NCBI RefSeq assembly: GCF_003171515.1
Contig: NC_089394.1
Location: 1,426,001 to 1,490,000 of the forward strand
Reading direction: 5' to 3'
Length of the DNA stretch: 64,000 bases
Source of the DNA: Pyrenophora tritici-repentis
Taxonomy: Eukaryota; Ascomycota; Dothideomycetes; Pleosporales; Pleosporaceae
Part shown: positions 44,667-54,438 of the stretch, piece by piece
Layout of the letters: the number at the start of each line of letters is the position of its first letter
Numbering within the stretch: position 1 is the stretch's first letter
Program-made: the position numbers and the translations under genes
The notes under the pieces: generated by a model
Database searches by the model: none
What the model saw: only the letters and a program-made list of their open reading frames with translations
What the model was told of the DNA's origin: nothing

Positions 44667-45805
44667 CTAAGCAAGATGAGGGATGATAGCTCTGAGACAT
44701 TGAAGAAATAGAGAGTGAATGAGGTACTTTATACTAACATTTACAACTCCATACCCCTCTCATCGCCTGCAACTATGTCTCCCTCTATGCTGCTACGAAT
44801 CAGCCAGCCTGCAGAAGCGGCAACCAAGCGCCGTAGATCGAGGCGGCAGATGTTCTAGCGTGCATATTGCACTAGTCCGTCCATTGATATGCATGTCCAG
44901 GAACTGTTCTTTACCTTGCTCTGTATGTTTTGATATGGCTGCGCAGCTTGAGCACAAACGGTACAGGAACAAGGATTGAAATTTACGCTCGATACTTCGC
45001 ACCTACCATGATCCGAGAAGGGAGGAGAATGGTAGTCTTCCAATACTGAAGAGAACTCATCTTGTCTTACGTCCGTTTAATTCGGCGTCCTCGTATATCA
45101 ACCCGTAACAAGGCGAGATGAGGATTATGCACACGAAAAGCGGTTCCTTGAAACTTGCGAAGTTCCTAGCACACATCTGAGAAACACACGAGACGGCATA
45201 ACGATAAACAAATCCTACTGAGGCATCACATGAGTGCATCCTAGCTATGATAGCATGCCTGCCAAGGCTCAAAAACGAAAATTTCGATTCCAAAATTATT
45301 GTGCCAAGATGGCAATATGAGAATTAACGGTCTATATGCCCCTGCCACACGAACCGGTGCGTAAAGTAAATCGAGAATAGTATTTTCTTTGTAAAACAAT
45401 CTGATATTTGAACGCGTCGCTCTATATGCCGTGCGCCCTCCAGATGGCACAAGTTGTTGGCAGATTCTTTAGAGATTTGTGTACGCATCGCTTTTGACAG
45501 AGACACGTGACTTCGATGCGGGGCTAAAGGCGGGGCACAAAATCTATTTGCGAAGCCGCCGCCTGACATGTCTAGATATCGGGCAGCAATGCTTGATGGT
45601 TATACTCTCCTTATTCCACCCAAAGAAATATACGTCGCATCGCTCCTCACGGTCTTCCTCGCATCGCTCCTAATACCGTCTCTTCACCTTCACGACTGAA
45701 CGAACGCTGCAACCACCTCGATTTCCACGACGTCCCGCTTTAGTTATAACCGGCCAAACGCCTACACATTTACGATCTTCAAACAACTCCTTACCTGGTC
45801 CAATC
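44667..45805. other. Stretch with unresolved upstream exons
   Basis: Probably contains 5' exons of the disrupted minus-strand gene ending at 44003 (open minus frames at 44793-45043), but I could not join them in phase. No other gene was recognised. Confidence 0.3.
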
Positions 45806-46105
45806 ATGGCAGTACGTTCTGTCAATTCTTTTGTCTGCATTCATTGCTGACTGGACTAGAGGGGCGACAAGGCTCTTGCAGGCGAAGAAGAAACGGATAT
45901 CCCTGGACACCTGTTCCCTCCAGATTCTTCGAAAGATCGAACGATATATTTTCGAGGATTATATTTATTGATCGTCAATAAAGATACGAACGACAAAAAA
46001 ACCCATATAGACAACAGCACCGCTACAACTCAGTATGAAGCCTATGAAGTTCCGGCTGGATACACATGTTATATCAGGGGTGCTAGCGTATATTTCAAGA
46101 CTTAA
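45806..46105 (+). CDS. Small orphan protein with a two-codon first exon (83 aa)
   Basis: ATG GCA at 45806-45811, then a 48-nt intron (45812-45859; GTACGT donor, GCTGAC branch, CTAG acceptor) into exon 2 (45860-46105), in phase to TAA. The product is compact with alternating hydrophobics (TIYFRGLYLLIVNKDT; YEVPAGYTCYIRGASVYF), suggesting a small beta-rich domain. It converges on the gene at 46102-47170 and the two stop codons share the palindrome TTAA. Confidence 0.5.
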
Positions 46106-47170
46106 GAGGAGAAGGCCAGTTGTAGGGAGAACATGTCTATCAGCCGGTAGCCATCATCATGACTACACCATATGGTAAGAGATACGTCTTGCGTATGATC
46201 TTTTGGGAACAACAAAGCGAAAGTTCCTGTACACTGTAATCCTTGGTTTCTTTCCCACTTCCATAGACGACTGTTCCGAATGATTGAGCTGAATAATTCA
46301 GGCAATGCTGAAATGTCGCTTGCCAATGCATCTGTGTACATATATTTCATTGCTAATGTAGGACTATCAGCGGTGTTTCGTACGTGTGCCAATCTGACTT
46401 ACCCCTCTCTTCATGCAATAGCGCATTCGCTGGTACTACTGTGTCTCTCTCGCCTTCGTTCTGCTGCCCCACACCACTCCTTGTGTCCTGATTTGATTCT
46501 GGATCACAGCAACGTTAGCTGGCGACCAAATTCTGCAAGCTCGACGTACCAGTGCAAGAGCGTTTCGAAGGTCTAGCATGCTCTGAGTTCTGATACTCTA
46601 GGTCCTGATACTCTAGGTCCTGATACTCTAGGTCCTGATACTCTAGCACAGATATGAGTCGAGTTGGTACTCAGTAGAGTAGTATCACATACTTCTCTTG
46701 AAGGCACTTCCCGGTTTCGCATAACCTGCCACTGCAGTCTGCAATTCCGTACGATGCATCCAGCCGGAAGGTAGTGTAATCGTGTCTACGTATTTGGGAG
46801 CCACTTCAAGGAGGCAGTCAAACACGTCCTGAGCCATTTTTTTGATTTCCAAGACCGTGTAGGAAGCGCTGACAAACATGAATGCCTCCATTCCAAGAGA
46901 CCGCAACATCGCGAACCTGGTACCGGGCCTTTCCTCAGTACCATGAACCATCGTAACCATTTTCTCGACCTTAGTTTTGTAACGATTATTAGAGCGATTC
47001 GTTCCATACAACCATTCCTTAGTGTCTGCAAGCGCTTCATGCACCTGGAGCTCACAATCCAACCGGTGTATTTTTTCTCTGATCGTCTTGAAGTCCATCT
47101 TTGGAACACTGACAGTCCATATGCGGCTTTGGATGGTATCCAGGTCCGCCAATAGCTGGGTGATATCCAT
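46102..47170 (-). CDS. Orphan four-exon protein with pentapeptide repeats (305 aa)
   Basis: Exons 47170-46693, 46642-46550, 46498-46403 and 46352-46102 join in phase by introns of 50, 51 and 50 nt. Donors are GTATGT, GTACGT and GTAAGT. Branch sites include GCTAACG and CGCTGAT. Residues 1-159 look like a helical domain (KTIREKIHRLDCELQVHEAL). The second exon translates a 15-bp minisatellite as almost four copies of DLEYQ, followed by a basic patch (ARPSKRSC). An acidic/Gln-rich linker and a C-terminal domain of about 84 residues (TIWCSHDDGYRLIDMFSLQL) complete it. Not recognised. The basic middle segment resembles that of other orphan genes in the window only in composition. Confidence 0.6.
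46591..46646 (-). repeat. 15-bp minisatellite coding for DLEYQ
   Basis: About 3.7 perfect copies of TGATACTCTAGGTCC on the plus strand. On the minus strand it reads GACCTAGAGTATCAG, five codons per unit, lying in an exon. The unit length keeps the frame, so copy-number changes would lengthen or shorten the protein without breaking it. Confidence 0.9.
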
Positions 47171-48174
47171 GGCGTGAAATTTGAGAGCTAACAGCTACGA
47201 TACAGAGGTGCCAGAAAAATAATTGATGATTTAGAAAAGGAAGATACAAACAGGTTGTGACTAGATATTTCACCGGTAAAGACGCTATGCATGTAGACTG
47301 AGAATGGAAATTTCGACGGAGTAGGTCGATGCGCCAAGATCCTGAAACTGAAAATTTCGATAGCGCAGGTTGACGGGCCAAGATTTTAGGTCGTACTGCA
47401 AAGTTCAGCTCATGACCGACAAGCTGTACAGTGGTTAAATGCAGTCTTGGGTGGCTTTTCGGATGAAATTTAGGGCGCTCCGCAGTCTTAGCTGAGCCAA
47501 TGAAGTCAGGCTGTGTTATCAATTTACCGCCCTTCTTCGCGCATTACTTATCGACCAGTTGAAGTTTGCACATGGCACTTTCAGGGGTCCATCGTCGTGG
47601 CGGCATTGCGAAACCGCAATCTAAAGGATGCGGCACGGATAATAAGCGAAGCACAACATCATCATATCTCTAGCAACTTTTTGAAAGCTCCTTCTAGCTC
47701 GGTGATGGATGTTTTTGTTTTTGGGCATTGCGCCAAGCTAACTTCTCATGCACACAGAATACCTGTCGACCAGTCCTTTTCGCCTCGGTTGAAGATTCGC
47801 ACATAGCGCTTTAAAGGTCCATGGTGGCATCGCGGAACGGCAATTTACGCCTTATGGATGCGGCACGGGAAATAAGCGAAGCGCAACATGATCGTATCAC
47901 TATGTGGCGCTTTGAATCAGTCGCAGCACTCGTGCTGAATATCTGCCGTGTAGGATTGACGCTGTTTATTGCATGGGTGCGCTGGTGAAGGGATCGCCAT
48001 ACGTCCACAGGCCTGGACGGCTCGTAGGCGAACTGGATACTATCTTGTGACGCCTTTGACGTCCCTCGGTGCAAATTCGTGTTAGTAGAAGAAATATAAA
48101 TATTCTGTGCCTCCTGTTTTAACTGCATTGTTCTCGTTGCAACTCTATTTTTGCAAGATAAGCAAAAAGACGCA
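47171..48174. other. Gene-free stretch with a diverged direct repeat
   Basis: About 1 kb without a supported gene. It holds a diverged direct repeat (47560-47670 and 47789-47911) and a short doublet of GAAAATTTCGA...GCCAAGAT near 47305-47385. Confidence 0.45.
47560..47911. repeat. Diverged direct repeat, about 115 bp
   Basis: Copies at 47560-47670 and 47789-47911 share TGAAG.TT.GCACAT, GGTCCAT, and GGATGCGGCACGG.-AATAAGCGAAGC.CAACAT blocks with substitutions and small indels. Identity of the original element is unknown. Confidence 0.6.
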
Positions 48175-48777
48175 ATGACTCTTCTTACTACGCCTACTCT
48201 TATACAGTTGTATAACAATATACTACAACTAAACGCCCACGAACATCACTCCAAGACGTTCTGGACACACCTTTTGCGAACGCAATTTTTCCCGGAAGAG
48301 GACTTTGTTATTGCAACAGAGAGCCCACCCACTCCACTCCCCGACGATTCTCTCCGACGAGTCGATTTCCATATCTCCATCTTCAATCGAACTCAAAAGC
48401 TACAGATTATCGCCATCTGCGAGATCAAAAAGGCCACAGGCTCCATCGACGAGGTTGAAGCCCAGCTCCAACAAGCTTGTCAGGCGTGCGTCACATACAC
48501 CAAAGCAGATGTTTGGGGGATTGCTGTTGTAGGGACGAAGGCCCAAATCCTCCATTACACCATGCAGAACAGTTTCTATCCGCTCACGAATGGCTATGTC
48601 GATGCCAACTCATCGGAAGCTAATACGCTACGCAATACACTCTTGTCAATTAAGACGGTAATCAAGAACCAAACCGCCAGCTCATCAGCCACCCCTGATG
48701 GCTGGTATGATGCGAACGATGGAACTGGGAGGAAGAGATACTATCAAAAGGGTGCTTGGACGAACAGTTATACATAG
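48175..48777 (+). CDS. Predicted restriction-fold (PD-(D/E)XK-like) protein (200 aa)
   Basis: Single exon. The ATG at 48175 is preferred over an in-frame upstream one because the family-like N-terminus (TPTLIQLYNNILQLNAHEHH) starts just after it. The central part reads LRRVDFHI, then about 20 residues later ICEIKKATG, which fits the Asp...Glu-X-Lys signature of restriction-endonuclease-fold proteins. A helix with Gln/Ala repeats and a strand containing WGIAVVGTKAQILHY follow. Similar short proteins are common in accessory parts of fungal genomes. Nuclease activity is inferred from the motif only. The C-terminal tail contains a WYDANDGTGRKRYYQ motif resembling a small WW-like or DUF2510-style hook. 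Confidence 0.55.
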   Translation: MTLLTTPTLIQLYNNILQLNAHEHHSKTFWTHLLRTQFFPEEDFVIATESPPTPLPDDSLRRVDFHISIFNRTQKLQIIAICEIKKATGSIDEVEAQLQQACQACVTYTKADVWGIAVVGTKAQILHYTMQNSFYPLTNGYVDANSSEANTLRNTLLSIKTVIKNQTASSSATPDGWYDANDGTGRKRYYQKGAWTNSYT

Positions 48778-49276
48778 TTGTGAGGAAAGGAGGACTGCAT
48801 TGCCTTTTATAGCTATGAAGGAGAGCAGCTATATATATTGTGGTGTAGCAGATAGTCACGTGCGTTCGGCATTAGGTAATTGGGACTAAGGACAGAGTAC
48901 TTAGGGGGGGCAGGACAAGAAGGCTTGGACATCCACTCGTTCACTAGACAATTCATTTATTGTTCTCTACTCTACCGATTGCGGGTCGGCGGACTCTCTT
49001 CTAACTATTGAGCCATCCCTCTACCACAATATGTGTGACACACATTGTGTGCGGGATGATAAAGTATGGTAGCGATAGCCGTACCCAACTCTTACCAGAG
49101 TAGGTCTTGGCAAGGCCCAAACCGTTACAAACTACAACTGAAGACACCTGTGCCATTCGAATTCAAGATTTTACTTAGTGATGGTACCAAAATTCACCGC
49201 GTTTTTGTCATCAAACGTAGCACGTGCAACATCTATGATTTGTGTATTGCTTCGCTACGAACAACTCCGCGTGCTC
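48778..49276. other. Intergenic stretch, no gene seen
   Basis: Between convergent genes. No tRNA or repeat recognised; a short CTCTACTCTACC-like tract near 48965 is not a tRNA. Confidence 0.35.
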
Positions 49277-51291
49277 TTAATTAGGAGGAAGAATATTAAC
49301 GAAGGAAATATCCTTGCCATACCACCACACTATAATGCCGTGCATTAACCGCAAACTCGGGTCCCTGGTTTCACTCTGAGGTGATTCTTCATCGAGCAAC
49401 CGGAGACAGATTCGAGGGTTTGATACATGTCTCTCCTGTATCAGTCCAATACAATGAGGTTCGTAAGCACTAGATATTTCCCTGTCGTATCTGTATTGGC
49501 CTACTGTTCTGCTGTGACTGCCATAGTCGAGTAAAATGCCCAGACAGTAAGTGCCATCCATGCACACTTGGACCTTAGCCAGTCCTTCTAGAGGTGCTTC
49601 TGAGTAATACATATTGTAATTATATGTAACAAAGCCAGGGAATGGTGTTCGATAAGTTGGGAATTTGGGGGGGACCAGAGGGTTCGGGGACGCAGGATAA
49701 TATTGTGGCTGGGCGCCCACAATAGAACATGGAAACCGAGGGTCACTGCAGTAAAGTGCATTTACAGACTCATCTGCAATCTGCTCTAACTGTAATTCGG
49801 ATTGCATTTCGGGTGAAATGTAGTGACCCATCGATATAGTCTTCATTTGGGTCTTCACCTGCTTTCTTCATGAATCTGATATTTCACCACAAAACATAGT
49901 CTAACTTACAATTAGTGATTGTACTCCCATATTAATCATCTTGTCCTTATGGCGGATGATCCAGATTGCTTCGATCTTCTCGTCATTTGACAACGGAAAA
50001 TACATGCAAGGAGTATTGCTGTCGACTTCATCGTAGAAGCAAGTTTTATCTTCACTTTGATGGGACGTAATGGCAATGAGTCTTCCAGAAGCGAATGCGA
50101 GTGAAATGGCGGTCACGTTTTTCACAGTAACGTATCGAAGAAAGAGACCTCCGTATGGTGTTGCAAAAGGAGCTTTCTCCTGATAGTCTCGAGGAAGCTG
50201 CATTGATGATTTTGAGCAGTCCCAAAAGATTTGACACTTGCTAAGGAGTGAGGACCAAATCCTTTCGATGAAAATGCCCTACGATATAGTTAGAAGCGTG
50301 TACTATCTTGTGAAAGGGATAGGTACCTTAGATCTCAGATTCACACGAGCCTCGCTGATAGCCACAGTATATACCCACTCGCGTTTCGATCGTATAGTGA
50401 GAGGATGCTTTGCGTCCAAAAACGAACAGTTTCGGCATTTGATAGGTCTATGACAGATTGATGGCCGATTGTCGTTGACTTTCATGTGTTTGACTTCGTG
50501 CCCAGAAGTGGAGGCTTTGGAGTGCAAGAATTCAGCTTGAGTGACACCAATCTTGTCCGTCCATATGGCCAGATAATCGCATAATGTATCTCTTGACTTG
50601 ATCTTTTCGGAATGAGGGACCTCGTGATCATAGAGCCCAGTAACATATGATTTGCCGCCGTACTTGATTGAAGTTTGGAAGACATCGCCTTGGCATGATA
50701 TAGTGATATCGCGAGCCTGTCTGTTCTTGAGCTCTGAAAGGAGTTTCGATGTCTCGCCAAAGATCGTGAGCAACTTTGAAATGTTGCTTGGCTCGGCCAT
50801 AAAAATGATCTCGGTAAACACTTCTGGCGGCAACTTAGATAGATGCCTGAACATGCATTTCAAGCATTCGCAGTTTTGTTGCCTATTGCAATGATTTTCA
50901 ACTTTCGATGATAAGATTTGCGGCCAACAAGAATACTTGAGAATCTGAAGAGCATGTTCCGGGCCAGGGGGGTCATCTATTGGGAGGGCGGGCCTCAGAC
51001 TTTGGCCGAGCTTAACTAGCGATCCATGTTTCAGAAAGGGTAAACAAATCTGCACGCAAAACTGATGATACTGGAATGATTGGGATCTTCCTGTACCAAG
51101 CGAGCGGGATTGTGATAGCACACCGTCGGTTGGTTCGTCTTCTAGAGACTTAGCAGGATGAATGACTAGACGCTACAAGTTAGAAATGTCCGACTTCGCA
51201 AAATAGTATGAGTACCTATTGGAATCTTTTCACCAGCCTGAATAGGAAAATGGCAAAGATTGCAGAATCGTGGGGTGCCGAGAAGAGACAT
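49277..51291 (-). CDS. F-box-like protein with CxxC N-terminus (621 aa)
   Basis: Exons 51291-51216, 51165-50327, 50278-49910 and 49858-49277 join in phase by introns of 50, 48 and 51 nt (GTACTC, GTACCT, GTAAGT donors; TTCTAAC branches). The N-terminus has FCNLCHFPIQAGEKI, a CxxC pair seen at the start of a group of fungal F-box-like proteins. Around residue 120 comes CECLKCMFRHLSKLPPEVFT, an F-box-like LPPEV helix. The remaining roughly 480 residues are beta-rich in pattern, including GLFLRYVTVKNVTAISLAFA and EAIWIIRHKDK, as in propeller-like substrate-binding halves. Family knowledge would make it a possible ubiquitin-ligase adaptor. Only the sequence pattern supports this. Confidence 0.6.
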
Positions 51292-51825
51292 TTTGGAATC
51301 GAAAGTGGAGTAGCGGATTGAGAATCAACCGAGGGGTGCTCGCCTTGTCAACTATTAATCGCGAAAACGTAACACAAGCAAGGGAGCCAATGATGTAATT
51401 ATAGCTTTTGTGCAAGCGTGCATCAGCGCTAAGTCCCAGGCGCTGACTGGCGCAGCGCGTATGACCGCATTGAAGCTGTGCCATACTTCTGCTATCGTGT
51501 CTCTTATGTCTGCCTCAGATCGCTGTGGCGCTCTCAACTAAGGTTTGTCTCTAGGTGAAGAGACGCACGCCGTTATGAGACAGGTTCACGGTTTGGAGCT
51601 CCGGAGTGACGCTTTTGCAAGCTTGTCAAGCCGTACTTAACACAGAACGGTTCTCCAGCTGTTGTCCATCAAGTCAACTGGTCTCCGACAAGGATCGCTG
51701 TGGTGCGGCTCTCCAACCATTACCCCTGCGCTGTGGCTCAGATCGCGGCCCTACCAAGGCTCCCTGCCAAACGAGCCACCCACCAAAACAACACTACCAC
51801 TTCAACATGCGATAACTCCACCACA
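51292..51825. other. Divergent intergenic region
   Basis: Separates the F-box-like gene from the PD-(D/E)XK gene and presumably contains both promoters. The frame of the plus-strand gene is open upstream to 51700, but that part reads as leader. Confidence 0.4.
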
Positions 51826-53331
51826 ATGGTCTCAGAAAGTTGTTGTATACCTCAGTACGATCTCATCAACGCGTGGGTTGCTTCTGCGTCTAAATCCTGC
51901 ATCCCTCCCACTCCTCCACCCGACGACGACTCGAAGCCGCGTCCCGCTCCCTTGAAGCGGAAGCGCGCCATGTCCCTCCCCACCAACACGCCCGCCTCCA
52001 ACTCATATCGTAGCAATAGCCCGAAGCGGCGAAGAGCTGATGATACTGATAATGTCCAGCCTGACCAAAGCGCGTCGCAGCTCGGAAGCGAAACTCCACT
52101 CACTTTGAACGAAATAAATACATTCAGCCCTCCTGCTAGTCGTGTTTCCTCGAGTCAGAAACGTTCATCAAGCCCGACACGAGAGACGCCGATTATACTG
52201 AGAAGTGCATATCCCCCGGTGTTAGTAGAGAGTCTTAATGGCCTAAAGGAGGCGCCCCCGGAGCACATTGAACGACTTGGTAATCGGCTTGCCGAGGGCA
52301 TTGACTTTGGCTTCATTCCTCAGGGCTTGCTGGTACGTTCATACACTTAACGGAATGTTCCTAGATCTGATTCCATGTGTCTAGCATGTCATCAAGACCG
52401 ATTCGGAGGTGGGCCACCAGACCACCAAACCAGCCGACTTCGACCGCAGTGATTCACGCTCTGCCGAGGAGCTGTCGACCATATGGAAGGAAGCCAAGAA
52501 GATCTTTCTTAATGCGCGCGATTGCAAGGATGGCGGCCGAGATGAGAATGCGTGGTGCGACGATGTGGTGCGACCTTTGGTTCATTTGGCAATGGAACTG
52601 GATGGTAGTGATAGATGGTGGTTCCAGAGTGTGTATGTGCACCTTTCTCTAATCCCTTCGAGACATAGCTAACTGACTATACATCTAGTCAAACGCAATC
52701 GATTAATCCTCGCTACCTCCCCACACTTCCTGCCTACTCTCTAGTCGACTCCGGCCGCCGCAAACACATGGACCGCAAAACCGACTACGTCCTCTCCTAC
52801 TCGCATCGCCATCCCGATATCTCAGCCCTTTACAAAAGACTGGACGCTGTAAACAATAGGGAAATTGGACACACTCTTGATGCATTCACAAAGCGGACTG
52901 CCTTGTTTTCTGGCTTTGAGGTTAAACCCGCATCCGGAGACCATACAGAGGCGGAGCTTCAGATGAGTATATGGATCGCCGCATCCTTGCGCAAAAAGCA
53001 GGAGCTCGCACAAATTACGCAAACTCCATTCGAACCAATGAAAATGGTCGAGCCTGCGCTTACTATCGTCGGACATGAGCATTCCATCTACTATGCGTAT
53101 CCGCGTGAAGATCTGGTATCTAGGAGAAGTGGTGTACATATTCTAGGCCCGGATCTGGATCGATTTGAGAGGCTAAGTACAGATTCCATACGTGGCGTTT
53201 TTCGGTTGCTTAAGTTATATGGGAATTTGCTCAAATATGGGACGGACGAGAGAGAAGACGGATATTGGGGAGGGTTCTTTAGACCTGTTCTAGATAAGCT
53301 AGCTGGCGGCTCGAAAGATCAGCACAAATGA
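51826..53331 (+). CDS. Fungal PD-(D/E)XK nuclease-like protein (465 aa)
   Basis: Exons 51826-52332, 52385-52632 and 52689-53331 join in phase with introns of 52 and 56 nt (GTACGT and GTATGT donors; GATCTGAT and GCTAACTGAC branches). Residues 1-140 are Pro/Ser-rich with basic nuclear-type motifs (KRKRAMS, SPKRRRADD). The C-terminal half has the order seen in a common fungal restriction-fold family (PDDEXK_12-like): a WW-containing helix segment, MDRKTDYVLSYS with the acidic Asp, then SGFEVKPASGD supplying Glu-X-Lys, then EAELQMSIWIAASLRKK. Family members are usually of unknown role and often accessory. The active-site residues appear present, so catalysis on DNA is plausible but unproven. Confidence 0.75.
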
Positions 53332-53487
53332 ATGTCCTTAGCAATCATCTACGCTAATATCCATCCACATGTAACGGAACAACACCCTCTTTGTCCGAGA
53401 GCAGTGGTTGGTCCACTGAGATCACCACGTGATCGCTCTAGCGCCTTGGCGCTCGCACATGAGTTTCCTGTCGATGGCTCCGTAGAT
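53332..53487. other. Short intergenic stretch
   Basis: Follows the PD-(D/E)XK gene and precedes the left arm of the 53.5/59.8-kb inverted repeat. No gene seen. Confidence 0.3.
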
Positions 53488-53802
53488 ACTATCCCTCCAC
53501 GTGTGGCGGAAAACCCTGCGTGCCGGCATGCCGGCCATACTCTTCACCACAACAAACGCAGCCACAGTTGAGGAGCGTACAGAATCTCGGGATAGAGACC
53601 TGTATCCTCAAGTATCCCCTACGCTTCATCTCTTTGCAAGGAAGTTCTTGTGCGACTAGCAATACCACCGTTCGATGCTAGCATGTATGGCAGTCCTGGC
53701 TCGGTCAGCCTCGGATACGCTAGAGATCTAGTGCATATATCTAAGAGTCTCTCGAACTACACAAGTATATATGAAGAGTCTATCCCGAGCAGTACGCTAC
53801 TA
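53488..53802 (+). repeat. Left arm of the 6.3-kb inverted repeat
   Basis: Reads ACTATCCCTCCACGTGTGGC onward and matches the reverse complement of 59452-59769, including the CATACTCTTCACCACAACAA, CCTGGCTCGGTCAGCCTCGG and ATCCCGAGC blocks. Arms are diverged (many transitions). No terminal duplication was identified. Confidence 0.7.
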
Positions 53803-54438
53803 TATACCATGTTAGGGCGTTGGAGCGTAGGTTTAAAGAGCAGTGCAACACCGAAGCGCGCTACCTGCGAGTCGTATGTAAATACTAGAAGCAGACTAGC
53901 GGTGTTCTATGAGCCTAACGCCAGTTTGTACCGTCCGCTAGGGCCAAGCATGACTCGCGACAGGCGGAATCTTGTGCTGTCGAGCTTAAGCTGACTTGTC
54001 TGGAAGTCTTTTTCAAATGTGCAGCCAAGCTGGACGAACTTGGAGCACTCGACTGTTGTTAAAGAGGCCAGCAAGGGCGACGACACGAACAACAAGACCA
54101 GCTGCCTCTGCCACGTGGGGCCGCTAGAGTAAGGGCGGTGATGATCGAGGAGACAGGGAAAAGAAGACGTGATAATGGAGTGATGGATTTCTTCGCGCTT
54201 GCTCACAGCTTTTGAGTAAAGAAGAAGCAGCAGCAGCGGGGACGATAGGTTGAGGTTCTCTTCTAGATATGCGCAGAACGAGCCAGCCGCTCAGCTGAAG
54301 CGCCAGCTCAGCCTCAACAGGCCAGCCCAGCCAGCCTTGACAAGCTATTCGTTACGCACCAGCCTCGCGCGTCAGAACCACTGTCTGCCTACACAAGACT
54401 TTCCCTCCTACACAAACTAGGTCACTGTTCTCTACGAT
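53803..54438. other. Stretch upstream of the NB-ARC pseudogene
   Basis: Presumed promoter and leader region of the broken NB-ARC-TPR gene. No other gene supported. Confidence 0.35.
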
